Assembly (NCBI GenBank): GCA_022494885.1
Contig: JAGVSM010004908.1
Span: forward strand, 1 to 64,000
Reading direction: 5' to 3'
Source of the DNA: Micrasema longulum
Taxonomy: Eukaryota > Arthropoda > Insecta > Trichoptera > Brachycentridae
Length of the DNA: 64,000 nt
The position numbers and the translations under genes are program-made. The notes below the pieces were generated by a model, which saw only the letters and a program-made list of their open reading frames with translations, ran no database searches and was not told the DNA's origin. Below are positions 44,086 through 55,890 of the stretch, piece after piece. Within the stretch, counting starts at the first letter, position 1; every line of letters begins with the position of its first letter.

Positions 44086-46154
44086 TTTTCATAACTCATT
44101 CAATCTGTCAAAAGACGAGCCGCGTGAATGGAGAATAAAATCGAGGTAAATAAAAAAAATGTGTAAATTATTGTCTCAAACTAAATTCAAAGTAGGTGCA
44201 GTGTAATTGACCATTTTGTTTAAGTGTCTTGATGAGTTTTGATGTTTTACTAAAAAGTGACATGCAGTTGACGCATGTTTAGGAAGAATGAAGTCTTTAC
44301 ATCAATACATTACGATGCAGAAAGTTTTGAAAAATGGCAATATAAATATTATTTGATGTTATACACACATAATGTGAAAAGGAGATAGTTTAAACAGTTA
44401 TCATAAAAGTATGAAACAGTCCGCAATGTAAATGACAGTTGAAATTTTGTGGTGCCATACACTGATACCATATAAATAAAATTTGCCAATATTTAGGGAA
44501 AAAATCGTTATATGCATTTTATGCAAATTCAAATTTTTATTTTCGTGTTTTTAAGGTTAAGTACCTAGAAAAAATTAGTTATAAATGTATTTTTTTTAAA
44601 TTCAATAAAAAATAACACATTGCAGTTTTGCTTGAAAAAATTCAAAATAATTTTAATTATACCATTGGTAAATATTAATAATCTCCAATCATTACAGTTC
44701 TTACAATTTTTCTGCAGTAAAGTCTTGTACAATAATTATATTTTAATGAAATTTAATTTTTTCAATAGATTTTTCATTTCCTCAGTTTTACACTTTTTTT
44801 AGTTGCTCCCTTGAAAAATGTAAAACAGGGGTCTTACTGTATCTCAAAACAAAACAAGATGGACAAGACGAACTTTGAAAAGGAGCGACTCAGATATACA
44901 ATTTGACAATGCATAAACATAGATTTTAAATTTATGAGCATGTCAGTTGACGTATTTTTCATTTGCCCAATGCACCGTTTGAATTTAAATAATTCATCAT
45001 TATAATATGTAGTTAGTTCAAAAGCATCTTTAATTAGATTAGTATTGTTACGTGGGCTAGCTTTTCTAATATTATATAAAATTGATACATGTAGTATTAT
45101 GCTATTTATACATAAACTAGCATTATAAAAAAGGTGTTACATTTTTTATTATGTACTTAAATTAATAGGATGTGGTGGATCTCAAAATAAAAAATATTTT
45201 TAAAAATCATTTAAACTCAAAAGGATTAACATATTTAACTTTAAAAATAAAATATTTTGCTATATATAAATATAAACACACATAATTACTCATTTAAATA
45301 TTAATCGGTTAAGAGAAAAGGATGCGAACAAAAACCACTCCAATATGTACTAAATATTAAAATGTTCTAATTAGCCGTTGCATTGTTACATTAACATATT
45401 CTATCTAGAACCTTATTATAGATAACAAAAAACAACAAATATTAAAATAAAAACAGATTAATATTAAATACAACAAATATAAGCAATTATTACTTTAATT
45501 ATGAACATTAAAAAAATTATGCAAAATTTGTAGTGAAATTAAACAAAAGCCTGTAAATTCCAACATTAGGGTATAAATAATTCAAGGAATTACAAGTTTT
45601 AAAACTAACTAAACACATTATATCATTCTAAGTTTTCCACGCCAATCTATATGTTAACTTGTTTCCACTTTCCAAATAAATCATATACGCAATTTACTTT
45701 GTCGAGTAATTACGATCTTTGGGAAACATTGTTTTTCGAGTAATTGATGTAAGTATTTTTGTATGCATTTCAATTTATTTATTTGAAATTCAGGGGGACT
45801 TAAATTTTAAGATTGTTATGCACATATTTTTGAAAAAAAAAAAACATGTGATTCAGAAATGTTGTACTGAGATGTCAGTATTTTACGAAATGTTAGTACA
45901 AGAATTAAATCATTTTTTTTATTTTAGTCGTGGGATTGAATATCTTTTTTCTTATTGAAGAAAACTTCCAAAAGTATAAGAATTGTGTTTTGGAACACCT
46001 GTACCAAACGTACAATCACACTTTACTCCAGCTGACATCTTCGCTTTATGCAAACTACACAAATTGTTTAGAAACAAACTACATACATATATACGAAACT
46101 AATCAACATTACCGTAAGTCTAAATATGTTCACAATTTTACAAGTGTAAAATGT

Positions 46155-46345
46155 TGTCCTGTGGTATGGTGGTTAGCGCGTTTAGCTACCTGACAAGTTT
46201 GACATTAAATATTATTAAATATATTTTTCACTGCAATATTTCATGGTAAATCTGATCATTTGTCTTTTTGTAAAAATTACGATGATGATACAATACTTGG
46301 TAGACCAATTCAGTACCCTATGCACCAGCAGGTGTGTGCAAGGGA
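46155..46345 (+). repeat. SINE S1, degraded copy
   Basis: A-box part GTGGTATGGTGGTTAGCGCG is kept, the B box is lost by a small deletion, and the tail (ACCAATTCAGTACCCTATGC) is recognisable. Confidence 0.6.
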
Positions 46346-47489
46346 TTTATGATGAAAATTGTATCAAATCCGACCAATAAATATTGCAAAAGTGGTTAAT
46401 GAAGGTTTTAATTAAGGTAAATAATAATTACTAAAAAATTGCATTAAATAAAATTTGAGTTTTAAGTTTAAAAAGCGATTTCAAGTAAAATATAAACAGA
46501 TTGTGAAATAACCAAAGTTCTGATACAATTTTTTGAGTTTTTTTTTTTAAACATCCTAATCTAATACGGAAACACAATGTTTCCGGCGAGATAGACTATA
46601 AAATATAAATTAAAGTTTTTTTTGTTAGAAGTTGCTTGGAATTTCTAGCACACTTTATGCAATATAAGTTTGGATTAAAAGGTTTAAAAACTGTAAAATG
46701 CAAAGTGACATCAGGTGAAGTTTAAAACATTTAAAATTATAATTACTATAGTATTTTATTTTAAAAACTACGATATAATTTACGCGATAAATGAAAAAGT
46801 AGATACAACGTTATATCTACATAATATGTGGAAACTAATCCCAAAACTAAAGGATTACTATTACTTAATTGACAGCAAGTTATAAGATTTGTCAAAAGTT
46901 TATTTTTATTACAAAATAATTGCAATTCTGTTAGTATTTCAAAAATGTATTCTGGTGTTGCATTTTAAAATTATTTTCAAAAAACTACATTTGTTGGAGT
47001 ATCTACCTAAATACATATTATTGTGAACATTTTACACAGAAATCAGATGAAACATAAGCAATGTCGCTACTAACAAAATATAAACCAATTGGGTAAATTT
47101 CATACTTATTTTCCTTCATTTTACATTAATTTCAACTCGTTTTAGCCATTCACAATGAAATTGTCAGCCTTTTAAAATATATACAACATCCAGGACAGAT
47201 GTGAAAATAAATTTGCCCTGCAAAGTTACATAGTGAGGAAAAAAATCAATAAGAAATATCTAGTTTTTTATGTCTTTATGGTTGGGTTTTATCATAGAAA
47301 ATGCTTGATAAATCTACATAATATATGAGGTTTACAAGCCAATTTTTTTTTTCCTAGATTTGTGAGTTATCTGTCAATTCTCAGCCATTTTGGAAGCGTA
47401 GTTTGCCTTTGACAGACAAACTAGTGAGACGCGTTTTGGTGTGATCGGATATTTAAAAAAAAATATTCCTTACAGCTTTTTTGTGACTT

Positions 47490-47760
47490 TTTGACAAAAA
47501 CCAGATCGCATTGATGCTCCAGCCACCGTATTCATTGGACTTTTAGTCCCCTGTGACTTTTTCCTGTTCCCAAAGAGGACTATAAAAGGATGTTTCGCAA
47601 CCATAGAGGAGATTAAGGACTGAATCACTGATGGACCTGAGGACCATACCAAAAAGCGAGTTCCAGAATTGTTGAATTGAAGATTGGAAAAAAAGTGTAT
47701 GGTGATTTGATAGTGAGAAATAAATAAAGATTTTTTTTGATATACACAAATTATTAACAT
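47490..47760 (+). pseudogene. mariner transposase C-terminal remnant
   Basis: Overlapping frames give PVTFSCS/VPCDFFLFPK, RTIKGCFATIEEIKD, DLRTIPKSEFQNC and EDWKKKC. In Mos1-type mariner transposases the order is LVPCDFFLFPKLK, F.TIEEIK, L..IPKS.FQ.CFEDW...W. At least three frameshifts or stops. Lies in ZC3H11A intron 5, antisense to it. Confidence 0.7.
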
Positions 47761-48633
47761 TTTTTAATCAAACTATGTATTAGTGTTGTCAAACTGTGTT
47801 CATTGTTTATGAAAAATCACAGGGAAAATTTATTTGAAAAAATCCTCATGAATACTTTTTCACGGTCTTGTCTCATTGCAAATATTTTATAAATTGTGTG
47901 TTTTTATATAAATTACACGGTTTTTCAAACATCGATAAATAAAATCAACTCATTTTGATCGTAACGCAAGAACATGGTGCTATTTTAGCATATTTTTACC
48001 GTTGAAAGATTAAAATATCTATAAATTGCTTTCGATACAAACTATAAATCAAGAAGCAAGTCTTGAAATTTAAAAAATTTATTGATTGAAAAAATATTTT
48101 CCTCAATGTTTTAATGAATATAATGGTTCATTTTTACAATTAATTGGCACTATTCTAATTTCGTTTTATCATTTTATATACCTAACCATGTGTAACAGAA
48201 GTCATGTTTTAATTTTGAGATTAATTTTCGATACAGCAGAACCTCTATATTCATCATTTATCTGTTCCTGAGGATCTAATGAATATAAAAACAATTCTTC
48301 CCATAAGAAAAAACTGAAATTCAATCAATCTGTTCCTAACTCCTAAAAATGGTACAAAAATGAAAAAAAAACCTTACGTAAACTCTAACTTTACTGTACT
48401 AAATAGATATACATAGTGGTAGAAGTGGAAGATGAGGAAGGCTAATGTGAAGAGCAAGTGTTGCTATCAATTAAAGCCATATAGTAATTCCAGTTCTAAT
48501 CATGGGGTCCGTTTAGCTAATTAGTAGTATTGGATTTAGCAAGGAACTTGTCCAATGTTATCTGTTTGTGTCATCCTATGTGCCAGTGCCGGCGGTGGGA
48601 GAGACGACAAATACAGAAAATACCAACGAATAT

Positions 48634-48646
48634 GGGGGGGGGGGAG
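48634..48646. repeat. G homopolymer run
   Basis: A run of about ten G in otherwise AT-rich intron DNA of ZC3H11A; a likely site of length error in assembly. Confidence 0.7.
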
Positions 48647-51040
48647 AATTTGACATCAAAATGTGACGATTATCCAAAAATTTTGAATAAAGGGCTGACG
48701 ATTGTAAAGGTTCCACTATGTTATGTATTCATTTTGGGCCCTATAAAAGTATGAAAATGAGGTCACGTTACTGAGCTACATACAGTACATTATAAATAAT
48801 TCACAATTTCAATCATAAATTGATTATACTTGCAGTTTGTCAGTATGTCCATTACAATTGCCCTTTGAGGCATACCTAGAGATTATTTTTCTTTACTTGA
48901 TTGCAATGTCGAATTGCTTAATTAGTTATCATGTAACCATTTTCCTTACTAAAAACTAATTATTACATTGACATTGGAGTATACAATATTGTTGGTAACC
49001 TTGTAATACCATATTTTATAAAAAAGTTTAGTTTATTCCATTTCTCTAGATTCAAATATGTGATAAAAGAATAGAAAATTTACACAATTCCTGTAAATGA
49101 ATGAAATTTGTAAATATAATTAAATGAAAGTTTTGACAACTTAAAAATGAAACATTTAAAAATTATAAGTTGTTTTATTATGTCCATATTTTTCTACTGC
49201 AGGCAATCAAACTACATACATATCGTACCATGGAGGTAAGATTCAGTAACTGGCATTTGATTACTTACGTAGGCTCTACTCACTGTCAAAATATGGAATC
49301 TCTCGCGTTTTTAATAATATATGTATTTTTATACATATTCAGTGAAGTTATCAAATATGTCATTATTTGAATGAAATCAGTAAAATTTGGAGTAGGTGAT
49401 TAATGCATAATAACATGGTATAAAACTTCAAAATAAAATGTTATTTATTAATGTAAACACTAGCTAAAGCCTTCTAAAAATAACCTTTTCAGCTAGCTGT
49501 AATATAAATGTAATATTACAACAAAATAAATAAAAAAGAAAACAAAACAATAAAGATAATTTTTGTCAGTGCCTTACACTATGTAAAATTTTCATGTCAA
49601 TTACGTTTATACAAAATCAGGAAGCAAGATGAAAAAAATGTATTTCAATTTCATTTTTATCAATTAAATATTTCCTAAAAATGCTATTAAATGCATAATT
49701 AATAACGTCATCTTGAATTCTTCATTTAGTTTTATAAATTCTTTTAGTTTTATAAATCAGAATACATTTAATAGTTGTCAATATAAAAATCATCATGCCA
49801 ATGCATCTAATGCAGTCAATTTGCTTCTACACAATAGCTTTAATACATATATACTAGGGTAATGAGATAATAAGCACATTTTCAAAACAAATTCCAACCT
49901 TTAATTTATGCTTTCAAAGACAATGCTTATGCGTAGACATTATTTGACTTAATTTAGTAATAAGCCATACATAATATAATCTTGCTAGGTTTATAATATA
50001 GCAAAATATGTCAGGGTTACTTTATAAATGTTAATAATAGTTTCATTTAAAATATATCGGGACAAGAATCATTTAAAACAAACATTTTTGTTTTTTTTTT
50101 TTTTAATTTCACACTCTTAGGTGCTTTGGAAACCATTTACTGAAAGCACTAATAGATGCCGATACTTCAACATCAATTTTATATCGTATTTTAAATTATC
50201 CGATATGATTTTTTTTAACAGACCGTTAGTGAATAAAACGTCTATAAAGAAAATAATCATATTTATACATACAATCAATTATCATATAAATTTAAATGAT
50301 AAAACCTTGTGAAGATCTTTCTGTTCCTCCAAATGTTTGTTCAAAGCATTTTTTTTTACAGATAAGAATTTAAATGCTATGCATTTTGACAATATGAAGA
50401 GTACACACGGCTAAAACAGGCTCATTGCTTTTTTAAATTATTTTTGAGATATTAAGGCCATTTTTTTCCTCCAGTATGAGTTCAATAAAGTGGTATGATT
50501 AAAAACTAAAAAAATGTGGCTCCCTGTCTTAGAAACTAGAAAATAAATATGGGGTCACGGCTGGCAAAATAACAGTCAAAATACGACAATCACTGCAACA
50601 GACACGTTTCTGTAAGTTCAAGAGAGTAGTTTTAAAAAAAAATTATTAATGTAGACATTTTTGTTTATTTTGTTCTGTGATTGTGGATAAAAATATATAT
50701 TACATTAATTGAAAACCTGTTTTTATTAAATACATGAACCCAGTATCTCTCAAATAAGGTCTCAATTCTTCTTTTTGCTATCCTGTAAAATACTTTTTAC
50801 TTAATTAGTCCGTTCTTGCCGTGTACCCTTCTAAATAATTATGAGTAAATGCTTTGTTATTTTGAATGCAAAAATAATATATATTTAGGAAGGTAACGCA
50901 ATTGATTATGAATAAGATTCTTCTGGGCCGTTAATAAATCTTTACGATATCATTATATTTGATTCATTCATTATAACGTTGGGAGAGCACAGTTCGCGAG
51001 TGGTTAGCTGCGATGGCTCGGTGTCAATACAGTCGCATAC

Positions 51041-51154
51041 CTTCCTCGAAGTTGACGACCAGAGAATCGGGAGATAGGCCGGAGTAGGCGGCCGCCAGTG
51101 GGGTGAGGGGCGCTTCAGGGACACGAGGGCCCATCATGGGAGGCTCCGAGGGCA
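51041..51154 (-). CDS. ZC3H11A: ZC3H11A-like protein, coding exon 5
   Basis: 114 bp, acceptor TTTACTTCTAG, donor GTATGC, phase 1 at both ends. It reads (M)PSEPPMMGPRVPEAPLTPL, then AAAYSGLSPDSLVVNFEE. The VVNFEEESD string formed across the junction with exon 6 confirms the splice. The exon is GC-rich against AT-rich introns. The intron that follows is the longest of the gene at about 9.8 kb. Confidence 0.88.
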
Positions 51155-51364
51155 CTAGAAGTAAACATAATTTTGTTAGACCAGATAAATTAATGAAATA
51201 GTTCTCCAGCGAGCAGATTTTGTCGTGAATCCTAACCGACATATCCTGCTCTCCACTTGCACGTAAAATAATATTTTGTTTCTAATCTCCCGCCAATTTC
51301 ACCATGTCAATGTACATAGTCAAATGTGAACTTTTATCTTCAGACATGTCGGATGAAAAAACTT

Positions 51365-51480
51365 TTCCATAACTGAGGTCCCGGGTTCGATTCCCAGAAA
51401 AATATTTTTTTAATAGGTGGTTTTTCACAGAAATACTTTAGTCTCTGGACTAGCGCCAATTAATTAGCAGTGAATAAAGA
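51365..51480 (+). repeat. SINE S1 fragment
   Basis: GAGGTCCCGGGTTCGATTCC B box, then a short version of the body (TAGTCTCTGGACTAGCGCC). It lies about 200 bp upstream, on the gene's strand, of ZC3H11A exon 5. Confidence 0.55.
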
Positions 51481-52756
51481 AATTATGATAATTTATTTAA
51501 AAATTTGTTAAGTAAAAATTTATCAAATTTATTGCTAAGATATTTCATATAAATAATGTCACCAGCATTTTACTGAAAATCATTCAAATTTAAAAATACA
51601 TACAGATTTCGTGTGGAAAATAAGAATGGACTGGGTTACAGGTAATTACAATTAAATAATTACTATTATAGTACATGGTTACAACTATAAAAATCCTTGG
51701 ATATCAAACCATGACAATGGTTAGTAAAACCTTTAATCAAAAACCATTTTGTTAAATTTTATTATAAATAAATACCACTGAACTGGGAAGAATAATACTG
51801 AAGATTAAATAGATCAGGTAGTAAGCACGCTACATATTTTGAATACATAATATATTTTTGTAGGCATAGTATTATATTATTTATTTAAATCAGTAGTTTT
51901 TTTAAATTTTGGTATGTAAATTTACTAGTCAAAGGGTGATCCTTCATAATAACTTGTATTGAGTTTAACCCATGCTGTTCTTTCATGGTGAATTTGTACT
52001 TCAATAACTTAGTACTTAATGTTATTTTAATGAGCCTTCATTGCCAAGTGGCATTACCAGGAATTCACTAATTACCTCAGACTCAACAAAAGCTGAAAAG
52101 GGATTAACCCACTAATAGGAATTTGTGCCCTTTTCAGTGACCACCTTTGGTTAGCAAAATGACAGGATCTATGACACATGTGTACATATCAATAATAGTA
52201 CAAGAAGAAATGGAAAATGACTAATAGTTTTAAATAGAGGGTCCCATGACAAAATAAAGATATGAATTATGTACATACTTCAAAAAGGGTTCTCTAGATT
52301 ATGACGTTACTGTGATTGTATGAGCGTAGATAATAAAGATTTATGCATAAATAATTGCCTGGACTATGTCAGCCATATTACAAAAAAAATTACCTAGGCT
52401 TTTTTTACCAAATTCATTAGAGGAACAATAAATGTGTGAATTTTTTACAATTATTTACATCTTTAAATCTAAATGAATTTATTTTTCATTTAAGAAAGAA
52501 ATAAACACCACTTAGGAATTTCAACATGTAATATATAATGATATAAACAATTAATTAAAATTGCTGCAAAATGGCATTTTTTTATATGTGTTATGTTATT
52601 TACTTTACTTTTATTATTGTCAGTCTTAATACTAACTTATTACTGTAATAAATGTTGCTATGCTGGACTGTCAAAAAAAAAAAACTTGCAAATAATTCTT
52701 AAAACTAACGAAATACTGAAACTACAGAGTAAAGAATATTAAGGGTATTTAGTTAC

Positions 52757-52868
52757 TTTGGCGTTGGTGCCAATTAGGCTGGTGCGGAACCATGTTGGGT
52801 GGATGATGGGGAGGAGGGGAAGGTGGAACCTCTTCCCCCTGTTGCAGATGTAAAGGCTGAACATTTGT
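52757..52868 (-). CDS. ZC3H11A: ZC3H11A-like protein, coding exon 4 (Pro/His-rich linker)
   Basis: 112 bp after acceptor TTGTTTTCAG, ending before a GTAACT donor in phase 1. It encodes TNVQPLHLQQGEEVPPSPPP and then HHPPNMVPHQPNWHQRQ. There is no domain; it is a low-complexity linker. If the intron is retained the frame stops two codons on (SN-stop), which would give a short form with only the three fingers. The phase-1 end matches exon 5 exactly (A|TG). Confidence 0.85.
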
Positions 52869-53638
52869 CTGAAAACAATAAAGATTTTATTATATTGACT
52901 GACCTGTGGAGATGGGTCCCCGTAACTTCATTATCGCCTTTAAAGCCTGAGTCTTGAACTATGATGTCACTGAGTCTACATAAAGTACATCACCATCATC
53001 ATTTCCTTGCCATATCGCACTTTTATTTTTTTATTATCAAAATCAAACCTTTGCTCTGTCAGCTGTCATCTGACATGCAAAAGAAGTAGATTTGTTGCAT
53101 TTTTCTCGGACTGATAAATTTGTTATTGTTTAATATTTTCTCAAGAAACCAAAAGTATTACAATTCTCAAAAAATAACACTCTTAATTAGTTAAATTATG
53201 ATCATAAATACAAAAAACTTAACTTATGAAATATATAACCGTTCTAAAATGAGAATATTGCGACAATCATAAAATAAAATGTAAAGATAACGCTAAAATA
53301 AAATATATTTATAGGTTAGAAAGGTCCTTTATAAAGCAGAACACATTTTGGAAAAATCACATGTACATTAGTGTATACTACCGTGATTCTCCCAAAATGT
53401 GTTCTAATCTAGAAGGGGTGTTACCTCTTGTAAAATGAGAAGATAATGTAAAAAAATTCATCTGTGACTTAAAGTTTAATAAGACACAAAAGATTAGTTG
53501 AACAGCAACATGGAAAATATTCCGAAAATAAGTTCTCTGATTCAAACTTCACAAACATTTTAAGGTAATTTATACGCTCGGATGTAATACTAACTTAAAA
53601 AGGCGTTTATACACTGAAATATTTCGTAGTACACTTAC

Positions 53639-53773
53639 CGGTTGCGGTAAAGGTTGGGAAGGAGAGATTCCATCGGGTCGAGATTGGGGCCCCTTGTGCT
53701 GGAAAGAGCAGTGTTGCTTGCGGCAGCCGCCAGGCTGAGTCTCCCAATAGCATGGGATCTGCTTTCTATTTTT
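53639..53773 (-). CDS. ZC3H11A: ZC3H11A-like protein, coding exon 3 (finger 3)
   Basis: 135 bp, phase 0 at both ends, with acceptor TTTTCCTACCAG and donor GTAAGT. It reads KNRKQIPCYWETQPGGCRK, then QHCSFQHKGPQSRPDGISPS and a Gln/Pro end. IPCYWE-QP-GC and the C-x-F-x-H ending are diagnostic for the third finger of ZC3H11A. A second AG eleven bases or less inside the exon (AATAG) would break the frame, so the upstream AG was chosen. Confidence 0.92.
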
Positions 53774-53939
53774 CTGGTAGGAAAATTTTTCAGATTAGAT
53801 GTACGTCTATCTTCGTACAACAAATACAAGATATTTTGTATATTTTTTAATGTACTATATGAGTCGGTAAATGTTTTATCGGGATATTGTGTTTTTATGA
53901 GGTCATGGTAAATTTAATAGATTTTTTTATTTTTAATAT

Positions 53940-54400
53940 TGTACTTGTAGTGCAATTCCCATTCATGCTGCTATGGATACCTTAATCAATCTTCGGAACA
54001 CATTTTGAAATTATTTTTTTTCAAGAAATATTTTCGCATTCTATTTTTAACTGACAAATAACTCCGTATTAGAAAATAGGAACTAAGTTGTGGTAGAATG
54101 TGGTTCGAACCCTGGACCTATGATCCAACACTAGCCACGGGACTTATAGATTCAGTCGGGTATACAGATCGATCTGGTGGCTTTCGAAAAAAAAATCCAT
54201 ATTTTTAAGTTTTGTAATAATTTTGGCGAACCGATCATGTCAAAAATATTTTATTTAATCCCTATTTTCTTTAATACAAAGGTACCCAAATTACATAGAA
54301 ATCCTTCATACAGCTTTTCCGTTTAGCAACAAGTTTTAATTTGTATGTGGGTGACACCAAGGAGACTTATGTGCTCATATGTGTGCGTAATATGTGGTGA
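53940..54400. repeat. repeat family R, second copy
   Basis: GGATACCTTAATCAATCTTC, CAGTCGGGTATACAGATCG, GTGGCTTTCG, GTATGTGGGTGACACCAAGG and AGACTTA in the same order as at 16.0-16.5 kb. It also contains a GTTCGAACCCTGGACC tRNA-like B box at 54110. It fills the intron between ZC3H11A coding exons 2 and 3. Confidence 0.55.
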
Positions 54401-54492
54401 GCAAAAATATAAACTGAAATATACCCAACTTCGACTCCCCAATATATAAACTGAACAAAAATAATACATTAAAAGTGTAAGAAAAAACTCAC

Positions 54493-54612
54493 TCTCAGTT
54501 CCATGTGTCTAAGTTTGCACTGAGGGTCGATACATTTGCCTTCTTGCCAATAGAAGCACATAGTTTCACATCCTAAAGCCTTAGGTTCGTGTCGAAAATT
54601 ACAAGCATCCCC
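54493..54612 (-). CDS. ZC3H11A: ZC3H11A-like protein, coding exon 2 (fingers 1-2)
   Basis: 120 bp, phase 0 at both ends, between an acceptor ending TATAG and a GTGAGT donor. It reads GDACNFRHEPKALGCETMC and then FYWQEGKCIDPQCKLRHMELR. It completes finger 1 (CNFRH) and holds all of finger 2 (C-x7-C-x4-C-x3-H). The WQEGKC and FRHMEL-like strings are hallmarks of the ZC3H11A family. Confidence 0.93.
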
Positions 54613-54790
54613 CTATAACATATAATCACTTTTAAAAATCATGAAAATAACATCACTTAAAATTACCTGTAAATGCAAACAAACACAACATTGTCTTGGG
54701 TTTAAAGACGCTTCAATTCAATGTAAAATATTTTATCGCGAAATATACCTAAATAGAAAAAAATAAATGAAAACTATAGGTAACACTTAC

Positions 54791-54850
54791 CTTAGTACAG
54801 GTGGAATAGTAAAAAAAGTAGCAATCGGCTAGTTTACGTGAGTTATCCAT
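54791..54850 (-). CDS. ZC3H11A: ZC3H11A-like protein, coding exon 1 (start codon, first CCCH finger)
   Basis: The ATG is at 54850-54848 on the - strand. Exon 1 reads MDNSRKLADCYFFYYSTCTK and is followed by a GTAAGT donor. It matches the start of vertebrate ZC3H11A, where the first finger also begins CYFF(Y/F)YSTCTKGD. The whole - strand gene has six coding exons whose phases agree at every junction, giving about 509 residues once a later one-base frameshift is allowed for; the human protein is longer (about 800). ZC3H11A is a nuclear RNA-binding protein associated with the TREX mRNA export complex. The three fingers are C10-C18-C24-H28, C39-C47-C52-H56 and C68-C77-C82-H86. The start is preceded by a likely intron acceptor (GTTTGCAG near 54877), so the 5' UTR is probably spliced. 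Confidence 0.93.
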
Positions 54851-55246
54851 AGTTTCAAAATGTATTTGTTAACACTGCAAACAAATACAACAAATCAATA
54901 AGTGTTCACAATATTCGTTATTAATTTAATGACATAATATACAAGCGTAAAACGCCAGCATTATTTTAAGCCAAAACTGTCTCAGTTGCCAATGAAAGGA
55001 CGTAAAACACATTTATTTACACGTTATGTTATCAAACTGAAATAAACTATCCAAATAAGAATTATTCACTAAACATACACACATACAACTGATAAAATAG
55101 AGAATTGTAATCATTTAGGTAGATCGAGAAAATATACCCATGCTTGAAAAAGTTATGACAGGATCGAAAACCTAAAATAGATACACTTTGAATTGGTCAT
55201 TAGATGTGAAAAAGACACGAGTTATAAAAAAGTTATGTTTACTTAC

Positions 55247-55440
55247 GTATAAAAATGTTGGAATAAATCACTGTTACAGCAATAATTATAAATTAACTAA
55301 AACTAGTCGCCGATGTTAAGACCACTTAAAAAATTATGGCGATTGGCGATTTTCTAATTTTCTATGTTATTGCTATGGCGGACAGTGTGGCAATCATAGA
55401 GTAAATAAATGAACGGTGGCAATGTGGCATGTGCGAGTAC
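55247..55440 (-). promoter_or_regulatory. probable 5' UTR exon and promoter region of ZC3H11A
   Basis: On the - strand an excellent donor (ATAC|GTAAGT, 55246-55241) lies about 400 bp upstream of the ATG exon. Sequence before it is less AT-rich than its surroundings and holds repeated GGCGATT/CCGCCAT-type words (55330-55385), including two GCCAT-like matches. The acceptor would be GTTTGCAG near 54877. No TATA box is evident. Inferred from splice signals only. Confidence 0.35.
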
Positions 55441-55618
55441 AGTTTGTGCATAGACTAAAACCAATAATAAAACTTGCCATGCAAAAATAACCGTTATTTT
55501 AATACGTACAAGAAATATTTTTGATAACTTGTTAAAATAACCTTTTTTTATATCGAGCTATTTTTATCAAATTATTTATTATCAATCTATTTTTGGTTTT
55601 CTTTTGCGCCAAAAATAA

Positions 55619-55890
55619 TGTTTTCGTCTGGATTCCAAGCCACATTGGAATATCAAGCAATGAAAAAGCGGAATCCCTAACGAGGTGGGGATTTGTAGTT
55701 GGGAATTAAAAAACGACCGGATGGATTTCTCAAATATTTTTATTTAATCAGAGAAGTTTATTTTGATTTTTAAAAAGTGGAGTGGAATTTTCCTAAATTA
55801 ACAAAGGAAATTTTTTAAAGGTATATCCAGCTTTATATTTCCTCCGAACCTTGGTTTAATAGCGCGTGTAAACCTAATAGGTCTACGATT
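55619..55890 (+). pseudogene. LINE RNase H fragment
   Basis: VFVWIPSHIGISSNEKAESL is the core of the RNase H domain of a non-LTR element (W-PSH-GI-GNE-AD-LA); the conserved GNE Gly is changed to Ser. A degenerate tail with EPWFN-like sequence runs to about 55890. Confidence 0.6.

Larger units (their letters stand above)
41206..51040 (-). other. ZC3H11A intron 5 (9.8 kb)
   Basis: Bounded by GTATGC (51040) and TTCTTACAG (41206). Very AT-rich. It contains three SINE S1 copies, the mariner remnant at 47.5 kb and a G-run at 48.6 kb. No nested gene was found; open frames of 60-100 codons inside it match nothing. Confidence 0.7.
51155..53638 (-). other. ZC3H11A introns 3 and 4
   Basis: AT-rich intron DNA around exon 4. 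A SINE S1 fragment lies at 51.4 kb; otherwise nothing is recognised. Confidence 0.6.
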
